In this document: piece by piece, positions 1-8,875 of the stretch
How the letters are laid out: each line of letters starts with the position of its first letter
Numbering within the stretch: the first letter of the stretch is position 1
Source of the DNA: Magnetococcales bacterium
Lineage (GTDB): Bacteria; Pseudomonadota; Magnetococcia; Magnetococcales; JADGCH01
Length of the DNA stretch: 34,265 bases
NCBI GenBank assembly: GCA_015228995.1
Contig: JADGCM010000003.1
Coordinates: 1-34,265 of the forward strand
Reading direction: 5' to 3'
The notes under the pieces: generated by a model
The model's input: only the letters and a program-made list of their open reading frames with translations
Database searches by the model: none
Told to the model about the DNA's origin: nothing
Translations under genes and position numbers: made by a program

Positions 1-29
1 ACGATGGCACAAGCAACAACTAATAATAA

Positions 30-1043
30 TATCCAATAAATAAAAATATAGCGATTGCGGCCGCCATTGGGGCTGGTTATGCGGGTGCGCGTGCGGCGAC
101 AGCCACTTCTGGTCCTGGCTTAGCGCTCATGATGGAGATGCTTGGCCTAGCGACGATAGCTGAGGTACCTTGTGTGGTTTTTGTGTCACAACGTGGCGGC
201 CCTTCCACGGGTATGCCCACCAAAACCGAGCAATCTGATCTAAATGCCGCCTTATATGGTAGTCCGGGTGATGCCCAGCGGATTGTCATTGCCCCAACCA
301 ATGTCGAAGGCTGTTATCGTTGCGCTGGCAAGGCGTTTGAGCTGGCGGAACGATTTCAAACCCCGGTGATCGTGCTGCTTGATCTATACCTCTCTAATCG
401 TTACGAAACGGTGTTGCTTGCCAATGCCGGGTCTCCCTTCGAGTTGGATGCCAATTGTTCGGTGCGGCCGCTGGAACAGGGAGAGATTTATCAGCGGTTT
501 GCCATCACCGCTGATGGGGTTAGCCCGCGTGCTGTCCCCGGTCAGCCAGGTTGTATGCACGTCGTCACGGGCCTGGAACACAACGAGTTGGGACGTCCCA
601 ACGATCAGGGCGATAACCATGAACGGATGAGCCGCAAGCGCCATGACAAACTGAAGGGGGCACTGGCTCACCCCGATTTCACCAAGTGCAAACGTTTTGG
701 TGATGAGGGGCCGGTCGATGTTGGCTTGCTGTCGTGGGGCTCCACCTTTGGTGAGTGTCTTGAGGCGATGTTGAAGGCACGTAATGAGGGTATTCGCTGC
801 GCTGCCATGAAGGTGGTGATGTTGTCACCGTTGCCGATTGAGCCAATCACCCAGTTTATGGATGATTGCCGGGTGGTGTTGGTGCCTGAGTTGAATTATG
901 AGGGTCAGTTCGCTCATCTCATTCAGGGGACGCTGGCGCGTCCAGTGGTGCGGCTCAGTCGAGTACCGAGTGGCCCGATGCCGGTAGAAGAGATTTTAGA
1001 GCAAATTCGTCGTTTGGCAAATCGTGGGGAGAGCGACACATGA
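30..1043 (+). CDS. korA: 2-oxoacid:ferredoxin oxidoreductase subunit alpha (KorA), 5'-truncated in this window
   Basis: In-frame AIGAGYAGARAATATSGPGLALM motif lies upstream of the ORF-track start at 129; frame is open back to a TAA triplet at 21-29; C-terminal part is typical of KorA and overlaps korB by 4 nt. Confidence 0.8.
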   Translation, partial: YPINKNIAIAAAIGAGYAGARAATATSGPGLALMMEMLGLATIAEVPCVVFVSQRGGPSTGMPTKTEQSDLNAALYGSPGDAQRIVIAPTNVEGCYRCAGKAFELAERFQTPVIVLLDLYLSNRYETVLLANAGSPFELDANCSVRPLEQGEIYQRFAITADGVSPRAVPGQPGCMHVVTGLEHNELGRPNDQGDNHERMSRKRHDKLKGALAHPDFTKCKRFGDEGPVDVGLLSWGSTFGECLEAMLKARNEGIRCAAMKVVMLSPLPIEPITQFMDDCRVVLVPELNYEGQFAHLIQGTLARPVVRLSRVPSGPMPVEEILEQIRRLANRGESDT

Positions 1044-1903
1044 CCGCCATGGAAAAGCCGGTTTACGTCGATGAGAAATTGCAAGAGGTCAAACAGAGTG
1101 GGCGGTTGGAGTATCGTTCGCGCGCCTTGCCGACTTGGTGTCCAGGGTGTGGCTATTTCTCCATTGTTGAGGGGGTCACAGCGGCTCTGAATGGTATGGC
1201 GATTCCCCAACAAGAAGCCGTGGTGCTTTCTGGTATTGGCTGTGCCTCCCGGTTCCCTTTTTTTGTGAGTACTTACGGCTTTCACACCTTGCATGGTCGG
1301 GTGTTACCGGTGGCTACGGGGGTGAAGGTGGCCAATGACAAGCTGACGGTGGTGGCCATTGGTGGCGATGGCGACGGTTTTGCGATCGGCGGCGGCCATT
1401 TGCCCCACGCCGCCAAGCGCAATGTCGATATGACCTACCTGCTGTTTGATAACGGCATCTATGGATTGACCAAGGGACAGACCTCTCCCACTTCGGCTTA
1501 CGGGTTTCGCACTTCAACAACGCCTTATGAGAACCCAGATCAGCCGCTCAACCCAGTGCTGATGGTGCTTTCTTACGGTGCCAGTTGGGTCGGCCAGGCT
1601 TATGCAGGTCATCCGGATCATCTCCGGCAGATGATCGCTGCGGCCATTCAGCATCGCGGTTTTTCTTACTTACACATTCTTAGTCCTTGTGTAACGTTTG
1701 ATAAAACCAGCAAGACTTATGTTAATTTGGGCATGCAGGTGCGTGATCTACCAGAGGAGCACGATGTGACCAACCTGATGTCTGCCATGCACCACGCCTC
1801 ACGTACCAGTAGGCCACTGCTGGGACTGTTCTACCGTGACTTGCGCCCAACATTGGGCGATAATCTTGATGGTCTGGTTGCCAAAGCGGGCGGCGATAAA
1901 TAA
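1040..1903 (+). CDS. korB: 2-oxoacid:ferredoxin oxidoreductase subunit beta (KorB)
   Basis: WCPGCGYFSIVEG, GIGCASRFP, HTLHGRVLPVATGVK, GGDGDGFAIGGGH TPP-binding motifs. Confidence 0.9.
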   Translation: MTAMEKPVYVDEKLQEVKQSGRLEYRSRALPTWCPGCGYFSIVEGVTAALNGMAIPQQEAVVLSGIGCASRFPFFVSTYGFHTLHGRVLPVATGVKVANDKLTVVAIGGDGDGFAIGGGHLPHAAKRNVDMTYLLFDNGIYGLTKGQTSPTSAYGFRTSTTPYENPDQPLNPVLMVLSYGASWVGQAYAGHPDHLRQMIAAAIQHRGFSYLHILSPCVTFDKTSKTYVNLGMQVRDLPEEHDVTNLMSAMHHASRTSRPLLGLFYRDLRPTLGDNLDGLVAKAGGDK

Positions 1904-1929
1904 ACCTAATCAGTTGAAGGAGAAATGCA

Positions 1930-2508
1930 ATGTCTATTTCACTTGCCAAGGGTGGCAATGTCTCTTTGACCAAAGAGGCGCCTGGTTTGACTTCGGTTAA
2001 CGTTGGTTTGGGATGGAGCATGCGTGCCACCGATGGTGCGGCATTTGATCTTGATGCTTCGGTTTTTCTGCTCAAGGAAGATGGCAAGGTGCGTTCCGAT
2101 GCTGATTTTATCTTTTATAACCAAAAGAAGTCATCCGACGGCATGGTCGAGCACATGGGGGACAATCGCTCTGGTGAGGGCGAGGGTGACGATGAGGTGG
2201 TCAAGGTCAATTTGGCTGGTTTGGCCGCTGATGTCAATCGTATCACCTTTGCCGTAACCATCCACGAAGCTGCTGAACGTAGGCAAAATTTCGGTATGGT
2301 GAGCAATGCCTACATACGGGTGGTGAACAGCGCCGACAACAAAGAAATCGCCAAATATGACTTGAGTGAAGATGCTTCGACGGAAACGGCCATGACCTTT
2401 GGTGAGTTATACCGTCACGGCTCTGAGTGGAAATTCCGGGCTGTCGGCCAGGGGTTCGCGGGTGGCTTGAAGGCATTGGCGACTGGCTACGGTATCAATA
2501 TAGGTTGA
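1930..2508 (+). CDS. TerD family protein
   Basis: [24 protein letters not shown] Ca-binding type motif; RBS aaggaga upstream. Confidence 0.92.
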   Translation: MSISLAKGGNVSLTKEAPGLTSVNVGLGWSMRATDGAAFDLDASVFLLKEDGKVRSDADFIFYNQKKSSDGMVEHMGDNRSGEGEGDDEVVKVNLAGLAADVNRITFAVTIHEAAERRQNFGMVSNAYIRVVNSADNKEIAKYDLSEDASTETAMTFGELYRHGSEWKFRAVGQGFAGGLKALATGYGINIG

Positions 2509-2521
2509 GGAAGAGAGCATC

Positions 2522-3097
2522 ATGTCTATCTCTCTGACTAAGGGACAACGTCTCAGTCTGAACAAAGCCAGCTCCACGCCATTGAAGGCGGTGAGCATGG
2601 GGTTAGGCTGGGATGCCAAGAAGAAGTTGTTTGGGTTATTGGGGGGCTCCATCGATCTAGATGCCTCCTGTCTAGAATTCGACGCCCAGGGCAATATGAT
2701 TGATGCCGTTTGGTTCCAGCAGTTGCAAAGTCGTGATGGCGCCATCCGTCACTCTGGGGATAATCTGACCGGTGATGGTGAGGGAGATGACGAAGTCATC
2801 CACGTTGCCCTGGACCGGTTGCCAGCATCGGTGCAGTCGTTAGTGTTTACCGTCAACTCGTTTACCGGGCAGTCGTTCAAGGAGGTGCAGAATGCTTACT
2901 GCCGCTTGATCGATGCCAGCAATCAAAAGGAATTGGCGCGTTATACCTTGACTGAAACGGGCGACTATACCGCGCAGATTATGTCTCGGCTGTATCGTCA
3001 CGAGGGTGAATGGAAGCTGCACGCCATCGGCGATGCGGCAACTGGGCGCATCAAAACCTTTCACGATATGGTCCCAATGATCAAACAGCATCTATAA
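2522..3097 (+). CDS. TerD family protein (second paralogue)
   Basis: SIDLDASCLEFD, GDNLTGDGEGDDEVIHV motif. Confidence 0.9.
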   Translation: MSISLTKGQRLSLNKASSTPLKAVSMGLGWDAKKKLFGLLGGSIDLDASCLEFDAQGNMIDAVWFQQLQSRDGAIRHSGDNLTGDGEGDDEVIHVALDRLPASVQSLVFTVNSFTGQSFKEVQNAYCRLIDASNQKELARYTLTETGDYTAQIMSRLYRHEGEWKLHAIGDAATGRIKTFHDMVPMIKQHL

Positions 3098-3113
3098 ACG
3101 AAGGGGTTGGTCT

Positions 3114-3563
3114 ATGTCTCTCTCCTGGTTGAAAGAAAATTTTGAAGCAGCCAAGCAGTCGGTATCGAAAGAGATCACCAAATTCAATAACCGCTCCATG
3201 ATGGAAGCGATTGTGGCGGCTTGCGCCATGGTGGCCTACTCCGATGGTTCTGTTTCATCAGCCGAAAAACAGAAGATGGTTGGTTATCTGCGCAGCTCGG
3301 ACACCATGAAGGTGTTTGACATCAACGAGGTGATTCAGCTATTCCAAAAATATGTCGAGAAGTTCGAATTTGACCACACCATCGGTAGTGGCGAGGCGAT
3401 GACGGTTATTGGCAAATTCAAGGGCAAGCCAGAGGCGCAGCTGATTGTTCGTATCTGTTGCACCATCGGTGCTGCTGACGGTAGTTTTGATGCCCAGGAG
3501 CGCAAGGTAGTGCGTGGCATGTGCCAAGAGTTAGGGTTGGATCCGCAGACGTTTGATCTGTGA
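3114..3563 (+). CDS. terB: TerB family tellurite resistance protein
   Basis: SMMEAIVAACAMVAYSDGSVSSAEKQKMV and GAADGSFDAQERKVVRGMCQELGL duplicated acidic motifs. Confidence 0.9.
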   Translation: MSLSWLKENFEAAKQSVSKEITKFNNRSMMEAIVAACAMVAYSDGSVSSAEKQKMVGYLRSSDTMKVFDINEVIQLFQKYVEKFEFDHTIGSGEAMTVIGKFKGKPEAQLIVRICCTIGAADGSFDAQERKVVRGMCQELGLDPQTFDL

Positions 3564-3599
3564 TCGCATTTACAGTTCGCCGGCTGGTGGGACCTTGTG

Positions 3600-4571
3600 A
3601 TGGCGTGTGCATTTTTTACCGTTTCGGGTCCTGGAGTTTCTCTGGTTCCACAGTCAGGAAAGGCAATTGTCACCTTGTTGATTGGTGGTAGCTATATCAA
3701 GCAGTGGTCGGAAGTTATTGGCAATAGCTGGTGGCATTATGCCGATAAACACGGTTTCGACCTGATAGCGATTGTTGGGCCGTTGGATGATTCTGATACG
3801 GCCCGAAATCGCTCGGTGGCATGGCAGAAGTGCCTCATTTTAAGCCAGCCTTGGTCACACCTCTACCAGCGTATCGCTTGGGTTGATGCAGATATTTTGA
3901 TCAATCCTTACTCCCCGGATATCTTCAGGGGTGTTCCTGATGAAAAAATTGGTGCGGTAACCACCTACCAGGATTCGACCATATCACAACTACACATTTC
4001 GCACAGTCGGTATCATGGTTTTTCCGGTACGGGTATGGTTGACCCTGATCAGCACCTGCTGGAGGAGGTAAAGCGGGCTTTTTATGATTTCTATGTCAGG
4101 GTCCATGGTTTGGAGCAAATAGATGACCAAATAGCTCCTGGTGAGGAGAATATGATTAGCACTGGAGTCTTGGTTCTTTCTCCGGTCGTGCATAAGGCTA
4201 TACTTGAAAAAGCATATTATTCCTTCACAGAAAGGACTCGTATGTATGAGCAGACGCCGTTGTCGTATCTCGTGCATAAAAACTGTCTGTTATATGAGAT
4301 AAATAGTAGATTTAACTGGTGCATTGGCAGTCATTTATTGAGACATTGGCCTGAGTTATGGCTTTTTCTTAATAATAAACATTATGATAAAATTGATATA
4401 GATTTATTAGAACATATAATGCATAATGAATATATTAATAGTTTTTTTATGCATTTTGCAACATTAATACACCTATTTAACTCGATTAAGACGGTGTCTT
4501 TTCCACCGCAGATCGGCGCGCTTTCTAGAGCTATAAAAATAGATCAGGTAAAATTTCTGGGCGCTATTTGA
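3600..4571 (+). CDS. Putative glycosyltransferase (galactosyl/mannosyl transferase-like)
   Basis: IAWVDADILINP DxD-type motif, NRSVAWQKCLIL; ATG at 3600 with ggtggga upstream. Confidence 0.65.
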   Translation: MACAFFTVSGPGVSLVPQSGKAIVTLLIGGSYIKQWSEVIGNSWWHYADKHGFDLIAIVGPLDDSDTARNRSVAWQKCLILSQPWSHLYQRIAWVDADILINPYSPDIFRGVPDEKIGAVTTYQDSTISQLHISHSRYHGFSGTGMVDPDQHLLEEVKRAFYDFYVRVHGLEQIDDQIAPGEENMISTGVLVLSPVVHKAILEKAYYSFTERTRMYEQTPLSYLVHKNCLLYEINSRFNWCIGSHLLRHWPELWLFLNNKHYDKIDIDLLEHIMHNEYINSFFMHFATLIHLFNSIKTVSFPPQIGALSRAIKIDQVKFLGAI

Positions 4572-4607
4572 CACTTTTCTTTGCAGAAGATTTGGATTGG
4601 TGACATT

Positions 4608-6185
4608 GTGGCAAGTAAAGAGCGAGTTTCTCCTTTAGCACCCGTTGTTGTCCCTTCAATGGATAATGAAGAAGGACGGCGGCTGGTGCAGCGGTTTAAG
4701 GATATTCGAGGCTACCTTGGTTTAGATGAGGGGTACATGCTCTACTGTTGGGCCAAAGAGGGTCCGGGGGAGGGCGTGATTGTCGAACTTGGGAGTTTCA
4801 TGGGGCGGTCTACTTGCTGGTTGGCTGAAGGTAGTAGGGTAGCTAATAGGGGTAAAGTTTTTGCCTGCGATAACTTTCGGGGGTATTCTGAGGAGCAAAA
4901 TTGGGATACGTTGCCCCAGTTTCGGGCTAATATTGAGCAGGCGGGATTGAGTGATTGGGTTGATGTGAGGGTTGGTACCTCTGAAAATATTGGACGTAGC
5001 TGGCAGCAGTCACAGCGTATCCGTCTGCTGTTTATCGACGCTGACCACTCGTATGAGGCGAGCCGCCTGGATTTTATAACGTGGTTTCCGTATGTTGAGC
5101 CGGGCGGGATTGTCGCTTTTCACGATATTGGCTATCTGTTGGGATGCTCGCGGTTTTATAACGATCTATTGAGGTTTAATCCCGAAATTGAGGAAGTGGG
5201 ATCGGTCGGTTCTCTTCGTCTGGTGCGTCTGCCATCCTCCGGTGCCCATGTTCCCTCACTTGAGTCTATTACGGAAGAGCTTGATCGTTACCAGCAGCTG
5301 TTGGAAGGCGATGTTTTGGACGTCGGGGGGCTTATACAACTAGGGACGTTCCGTTTTGAACAGATGCAGCTGGAGGGTGCAGAGCGTTGTTACCGCCGGG
5401 CGATGGCCTTGTCACCGTCTGAGCCGATTCGCAATAATTTGGCACTGATATTAGTAAAGAGTGGCAAAGTCGACGAAGCGGTCAGCTGCTACGATGGCCA
5501 TACGGATCCTCGTTGGGTTAATTTCCAACAAGGCCAAGCTTTAGATGAATATTCGCAGGCCCACTATGATCGGGCAGAGTTTTGGTATCGGCGTATTTTG
5601 GATGTGACTCCCAATTCGGTTTTAGCGTGCAACAACCTAGCCGTGGCTTTGGGGAAACAGGGAAAGATAAAAGAGGCGGCTGAGTACTATGGTAGGGCGA
5701 TCAGCCTAGATCCGGGGACGACCTCGCTACAGGTGAGTGCGGAGATGTGCTATCGTCAGCTGGTGGAGCAAGTTCCATCCGCTGAGACTTTTAATAACTT
5801 AGCGATGGTATTAGTGAACCAGGATAGATTCGAAGAGGCGATTGGTTATTATACAAAAGCTATTGGGCTTGATCCCCAGCGGCTTGATTACCATTTCAAC
5901 TTAGCGTCGGCGTATCATCGTCGGGGTGATTATGGTCAGGCCGAAGTCTGTTATCGACGTGCGTTGACTATGGTGACTAATTCCCCCGTTGTCTGGTGCC
6001 GCCTCGGTTTTGTTGTCGGTTTACAAGGTCGAATTGATGAGGCTTTAGAGTGTTTCCAGCGTGCCATTGTTTTGCAGCCAGCCGCCGCGGGCCCATCTTC
6101 TGACGAAGTGGTGGTCTATCTTAGCCATTTGCGGAGTAGGCTACAAGGACAGATGGGTCGTATCGACGCGATGCTATCTCGGTGA
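4608..6185 (+). CDS. Class I SAM-dependent methyltransferase fused to tetratricopeptide repeats
   Basis: VELGSFMGRSTCWLA, LLFIDADHSYEASRLDF, GGIVAFHDI followed by several TPR units; start at GTG 4608 uncertain (ORF track begins at TTG 4581). Confidence 0.8.
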   Translation: MASKERVSPLAPVVVPSMDNEEGRRLVQRFKDIRGYLGLDEGYMLYCWAKEGPGEGVIVELGSFMGRSTCWLAEGSRVANRGKVFACDNFRGYSEEQNWDTLPQFRANIEQAGLSDWVDVRVGTSENIGRSWQQSQRIRLLFIDADHSYEASRLDFITWFPYVEPGGIVAFHDIGYLLGCSRFYNDLLRFNPEIEEVGSVGSLRLVRLPSSGAHVPSLESITEELDRYQQLLEGDVLDVGGLIQLGTFRFEQMQLEGAERCYRRAMALSPSEPIRNNLALILVKSGKVDEAVSCYDGHTDPRWVNFQQGQALDEYSQAHYDRAEFWYRRILDVTPNSVLACNNLAVALGKQGKIKEAAEYYGRAISLDPGTTSLQVSAEMCYRQLVEQVPSAETFNNLAMVLVNQDRFEEAIGYYTKAIGLDPQRLDYHFNLASAYHRRGDYGQAEVCYRRALTMVTNSPVVWCRLGFVVGLQGRIDEALECFQRAIVLQPAAAGPSSDEVVVYLSHLRSRLQGQMGRIDAMLSR

Positions 6186-6208
6186 GCTGGGGGTAGGAGA
6201 GCTTTATT

Positions 6209-7432
6209 ATGGAAGAGTCTATCCCGTCCGTCTTCGTTCCACCGATTGGTGGTGTTGAAGGGCAGCAGTTAGCTCGGCGTTTTGGCAGTGTTCCCGGCCT
6301 GTTGCAACCGGTTGAGGGGTACACCCTCTATTGTTGGGCTAAGGAGGGTCCGGGGACAGGGATTGTCGTCGAGTTGGGGAGTGCCAGGGGTTACTCCACT
6401 TGTTGGTTGGCGGCAGCAAACCAAGCGGCTCGGCGCGGCAAGGTGTTTGCTTGTGACTCCTTCCACTACGATGAAAACGCACGTGTTGTGCCTCATGAAC
6501 ATGTGGGTGTCCCCCTGTTTCAGGAAACCATTCGGCGGATGGGGCTTAATGATTGGGTTGAAATGAGGGTTGGTGATTCCTCGGAGATCGGGCGGAGTTG
6601 GTCACATCCGCAGCCCATTCGTTTGTTGTTTATCGATGCCGATCACTCATACGAGGGGACCTACCTCGATTTTACCGCTTGGTTTCCACACGTCGAAGCG
6701 GGGGGGGTTGTCGCTTTTCACGACATTGATACCAATCCTGGCTGTTCGCAGCTTTATAAGTGTTTATTGTATTTTAATAAAGAAATTAAAGAGGTTGCGT
6801 CGGCATCAAGCCTTCGGTTGGTGCGTAAGCCGTTTCAGGATGTGACGCTCTTTCTTCCGAGTTCTGTCGAGGAGGCGATTGGTTGTTATCGGCAGGCACT
6901 GGAACGCCATCCATCGGACATAGAAGCTCTGACCTTGCTGGGAACAATCTATTTTGAGCAACAGCGACTGGATGAGGCGGAGCGTTGCTACCGTTCGGCG
7001 ATGGCAGTGTCATCGGTCTCTGATGACCTCTACGATAAATTGGCTGCGGTATTGGGAAAACAGGGCAAGGTTGCGGAGGCCATCGACTGCTATGGCCATA
7101 TTGCCAATTTAAGCCCGCAGCAGAACGTCAATTTGGCTGGGTTTTACTTTTCGCAGGGCCAGCACGCCCAGGCTGAGGCTTGTTATATGCGGGTGTTAAC
7201 AACAGCAATGAGTTCCCCGGTGGTGTGGAGTCGTCTCGGTTTTGTTGTGGGACTACAAGGAAGAATTGATGAGGCACTGGCGTGTTTTAAGCGTGCGGTC
7301 GTCTTGCAGCCAGCTACCTTTTCGGCGCCATTGGATGAGACGGTGGTATATCTGAATCACCTGAAAAATAAATTTCAGATCAAAGTAGAGGTTATCGATT
7401 CGATTTTGGCGCGTCCACCGGTTTCCAGTTAA
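6209..7432 (+). CDS. Class I SAM-dependent methyltransferase fused to tetratricopeptide repeats (paralogue)
   Basis: VELGSARGYSTCWLA, LLFIDADHSYEGTYLDF, GGVVAFHDI, TPR C-terminus; strongly similar to the preceding CDS. Confidence 0.8.
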   Translation: MEESIPSVFVPPIGGVEGQQLARRFGSVPGLLQPVEGYTLYCWAKEGPGTGIVVELGSARGYSTCWLAAANQAARRGKVFACDSFHYDENARVVPHEHVGVPLFQETIRRMGLNDWVEMRVGDSSEIGRSWSHPQPIRLLFIDADHSYEGTYLDFTAWFPHVEAGGVVAFHDIDTNPGCSQLYKCLLYFNKEIKEVASASSLRLVRKPFQDVTLFLPSSVEEAIGCYRQALERHPSDIEALTLLGTIYFEQQRLDEAERCYRSAMAVSSVSDDLYDKLAAVLGKQGKVAEAIDCYGHIANLSPQQNVNLAGFYFSQGQHAQAEACYMRVLTTAMSSPVVWSRLGFVVGLQGRIDEALACFKRAVVLQPATFSAPLDETVVYLNHLKNKFQIKVEVIDSILARPPVSS

Positions 7433-7991
7433 GGGCTTGGTCTTGTGCCTGGGAGACTTGGTTGTGAGCCATGTTGCTGGCCACTAGGTCGCGTGCTTTT
7501 ATGGCGTCACGGTGGCCGTGTGATGCCGCCAAGTTGAACCATACGTGCGCCTGGATGGTATCCTGTTTGACGCCACGCCCTTGCTCGTGCATCTTGCCGA
7601 GACTGAACTGAGCATCGGCGTAGTCCTGGTTGGCGGCTTTGTGGTACCACTCTACGGCGACACCGTAGTGCTGGGTCACGCCTTTGCCTTGTTCATACAT
7701 CATGCCTAGGATAAATTGAGCTTTGGCCTCGCCCTGTTTGGCGGCCTTGCGGATCAGTTTGCCAGCCTCTTTGTAATTTTGACGTTCGATACTGCAATCG
7801 ATATACATCAAGCCGAGGCTCAGTTGCGATAAAGCATCTCCTTGTTCAGCGGCGAAGCGATACCACTTCATGGCCTCGTTGTCGTCTTGCGCGACGTCGG
7901 TCCCTTGCCGGTACATCGTCCCTAACTTGTACTGGGCTGCCACGTCGCCGCGGCTGGCGCTGTGTAATAACTCTTCAAAATCTTGTTCCAT
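7392..7991 (-). CDS. Sel1-like repeat (SLR/TPR) protein
   Basis: Repeats A..G...AQ..LG.MYEQGKGV..... A..WY.KAA. Confidence 0.9.
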   Translation of the reverse strand: MEQDFEELLHSASRGDVAAQYKLGTMYRQGTDVAQDDNEAMKWYRFAAEQGDALSQLSLGLMYIDCSIERQNYKEAGKLIRKAAKQGEAKAQFILGMMYEQGKGVTQHYGVAVEWYHKAANQDYADAQFSLGKMHEQGRGVKQDTIQAHVWFNLAASHGHRDAIKARDLVASNMAHNQVSQAQDQALNWKPVDAPKSNR

Positions 7992-8875
7992 TACGATTTC
8001 CCCTCTATTGCCTGTAGTAAGTACTCACCCATTGTTATATTTGCGACTGGCTGTTGTGTGGTTACCTCCAGCAACTGGTACCCCAGGTTTTCAATTAATT
8101 GGCGTAATTCGTCCAAGCTGTGACCAAGCATTTGAATGGGCACTGGGTGAACACTGAGAAAAACCAGCGGTTGCAGTGTGCGTAGAACGTGAGCAGCGCC
8201 GCGTAGTACCTCCAATTCATAGCCTTCAACGTCGATCTTGATGACCTGAGGATGAAGGGATTGTTGCTGGCAAAAACGATCAATCGTCACTTGGCGACGG
8301 CGTGTTTCGTGGTAGGCTGCCGCATCTTTTTTGATGACAACCGCATTCATCCCCGCCACCTCCTCTTGCTCAAAAAAAGCAACTTCGTCGCGGTCGTCTT
8401 CTCCAACCAGTAATTCGAGTGCTGTAATAGTTCGCTGCATACCATTTAATTCGATGTGGCGGCTCAGGTAGGTATGATTGGCATGGGCTGGTTCGAAGGC
8501 AAAGACGCGGCCGTTCGGTGCCAACACTGACGCCATTGGCAAGGCCACCAAACCGATGTGGGCACCAACATCTAATACACACTGACAGTCACGGCAGGCT
8601 TCGATACAGGCGACAAAGCCGGCGTTGTGACGATCACCCCATTGTTCAAAAGAGCTAAAGGCGAAATAACCGTCCAACTTGAACGGGCCATAAGGTCCAA
8701 TACGGCTGCTGGCCGTTAGGGAGCGACCGCTATGGTTTAGCGCAAAGCGGTAACAATGCCCCAATAATCGCCACATAGGCTCCATCTTCTTGAGGGGGCC
8801 GTGGCGCCATCGCCGCAGCGTTGCTACTGCTAGATGGACGAAGGAATAGGGATTCCAGCCCTTCATGCCCGTCAT
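7991..8875 (-). CDS. FkbM family methyltransferase
   Basis: VLDVGAHIGLVALPMA, VFAFEPAHANHTYL, VIKIDVEGYELEVLRGA. Confidence 0.9.
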   Translation of the reverse strand: MTGMKGWNPYSFVHLAVATLRRWRHGPLKKMEPMWRLLGHCYRFALNHSGRSLTASSRIGPYGPFKLDGYFAFSSFEQWGDRHNAGFVACIEACRDCQCVLDVGAHIGLVALPMASVLAPNGRVFAFEPAHANHTYLSRHIELNGMQRTITALELLVGEDDRDEVAFFEQEEVAGMNAVVIKKDAAAYHETRRRQVTIDRFCQQQSLHPQVIKIDVEGYELEVLRGAAHVLRTLQPLVFLSVHPVPIQMLGHSLDELRQLIENLGYQLLEVTTQQPVANITMGEYLLQAIEGKS

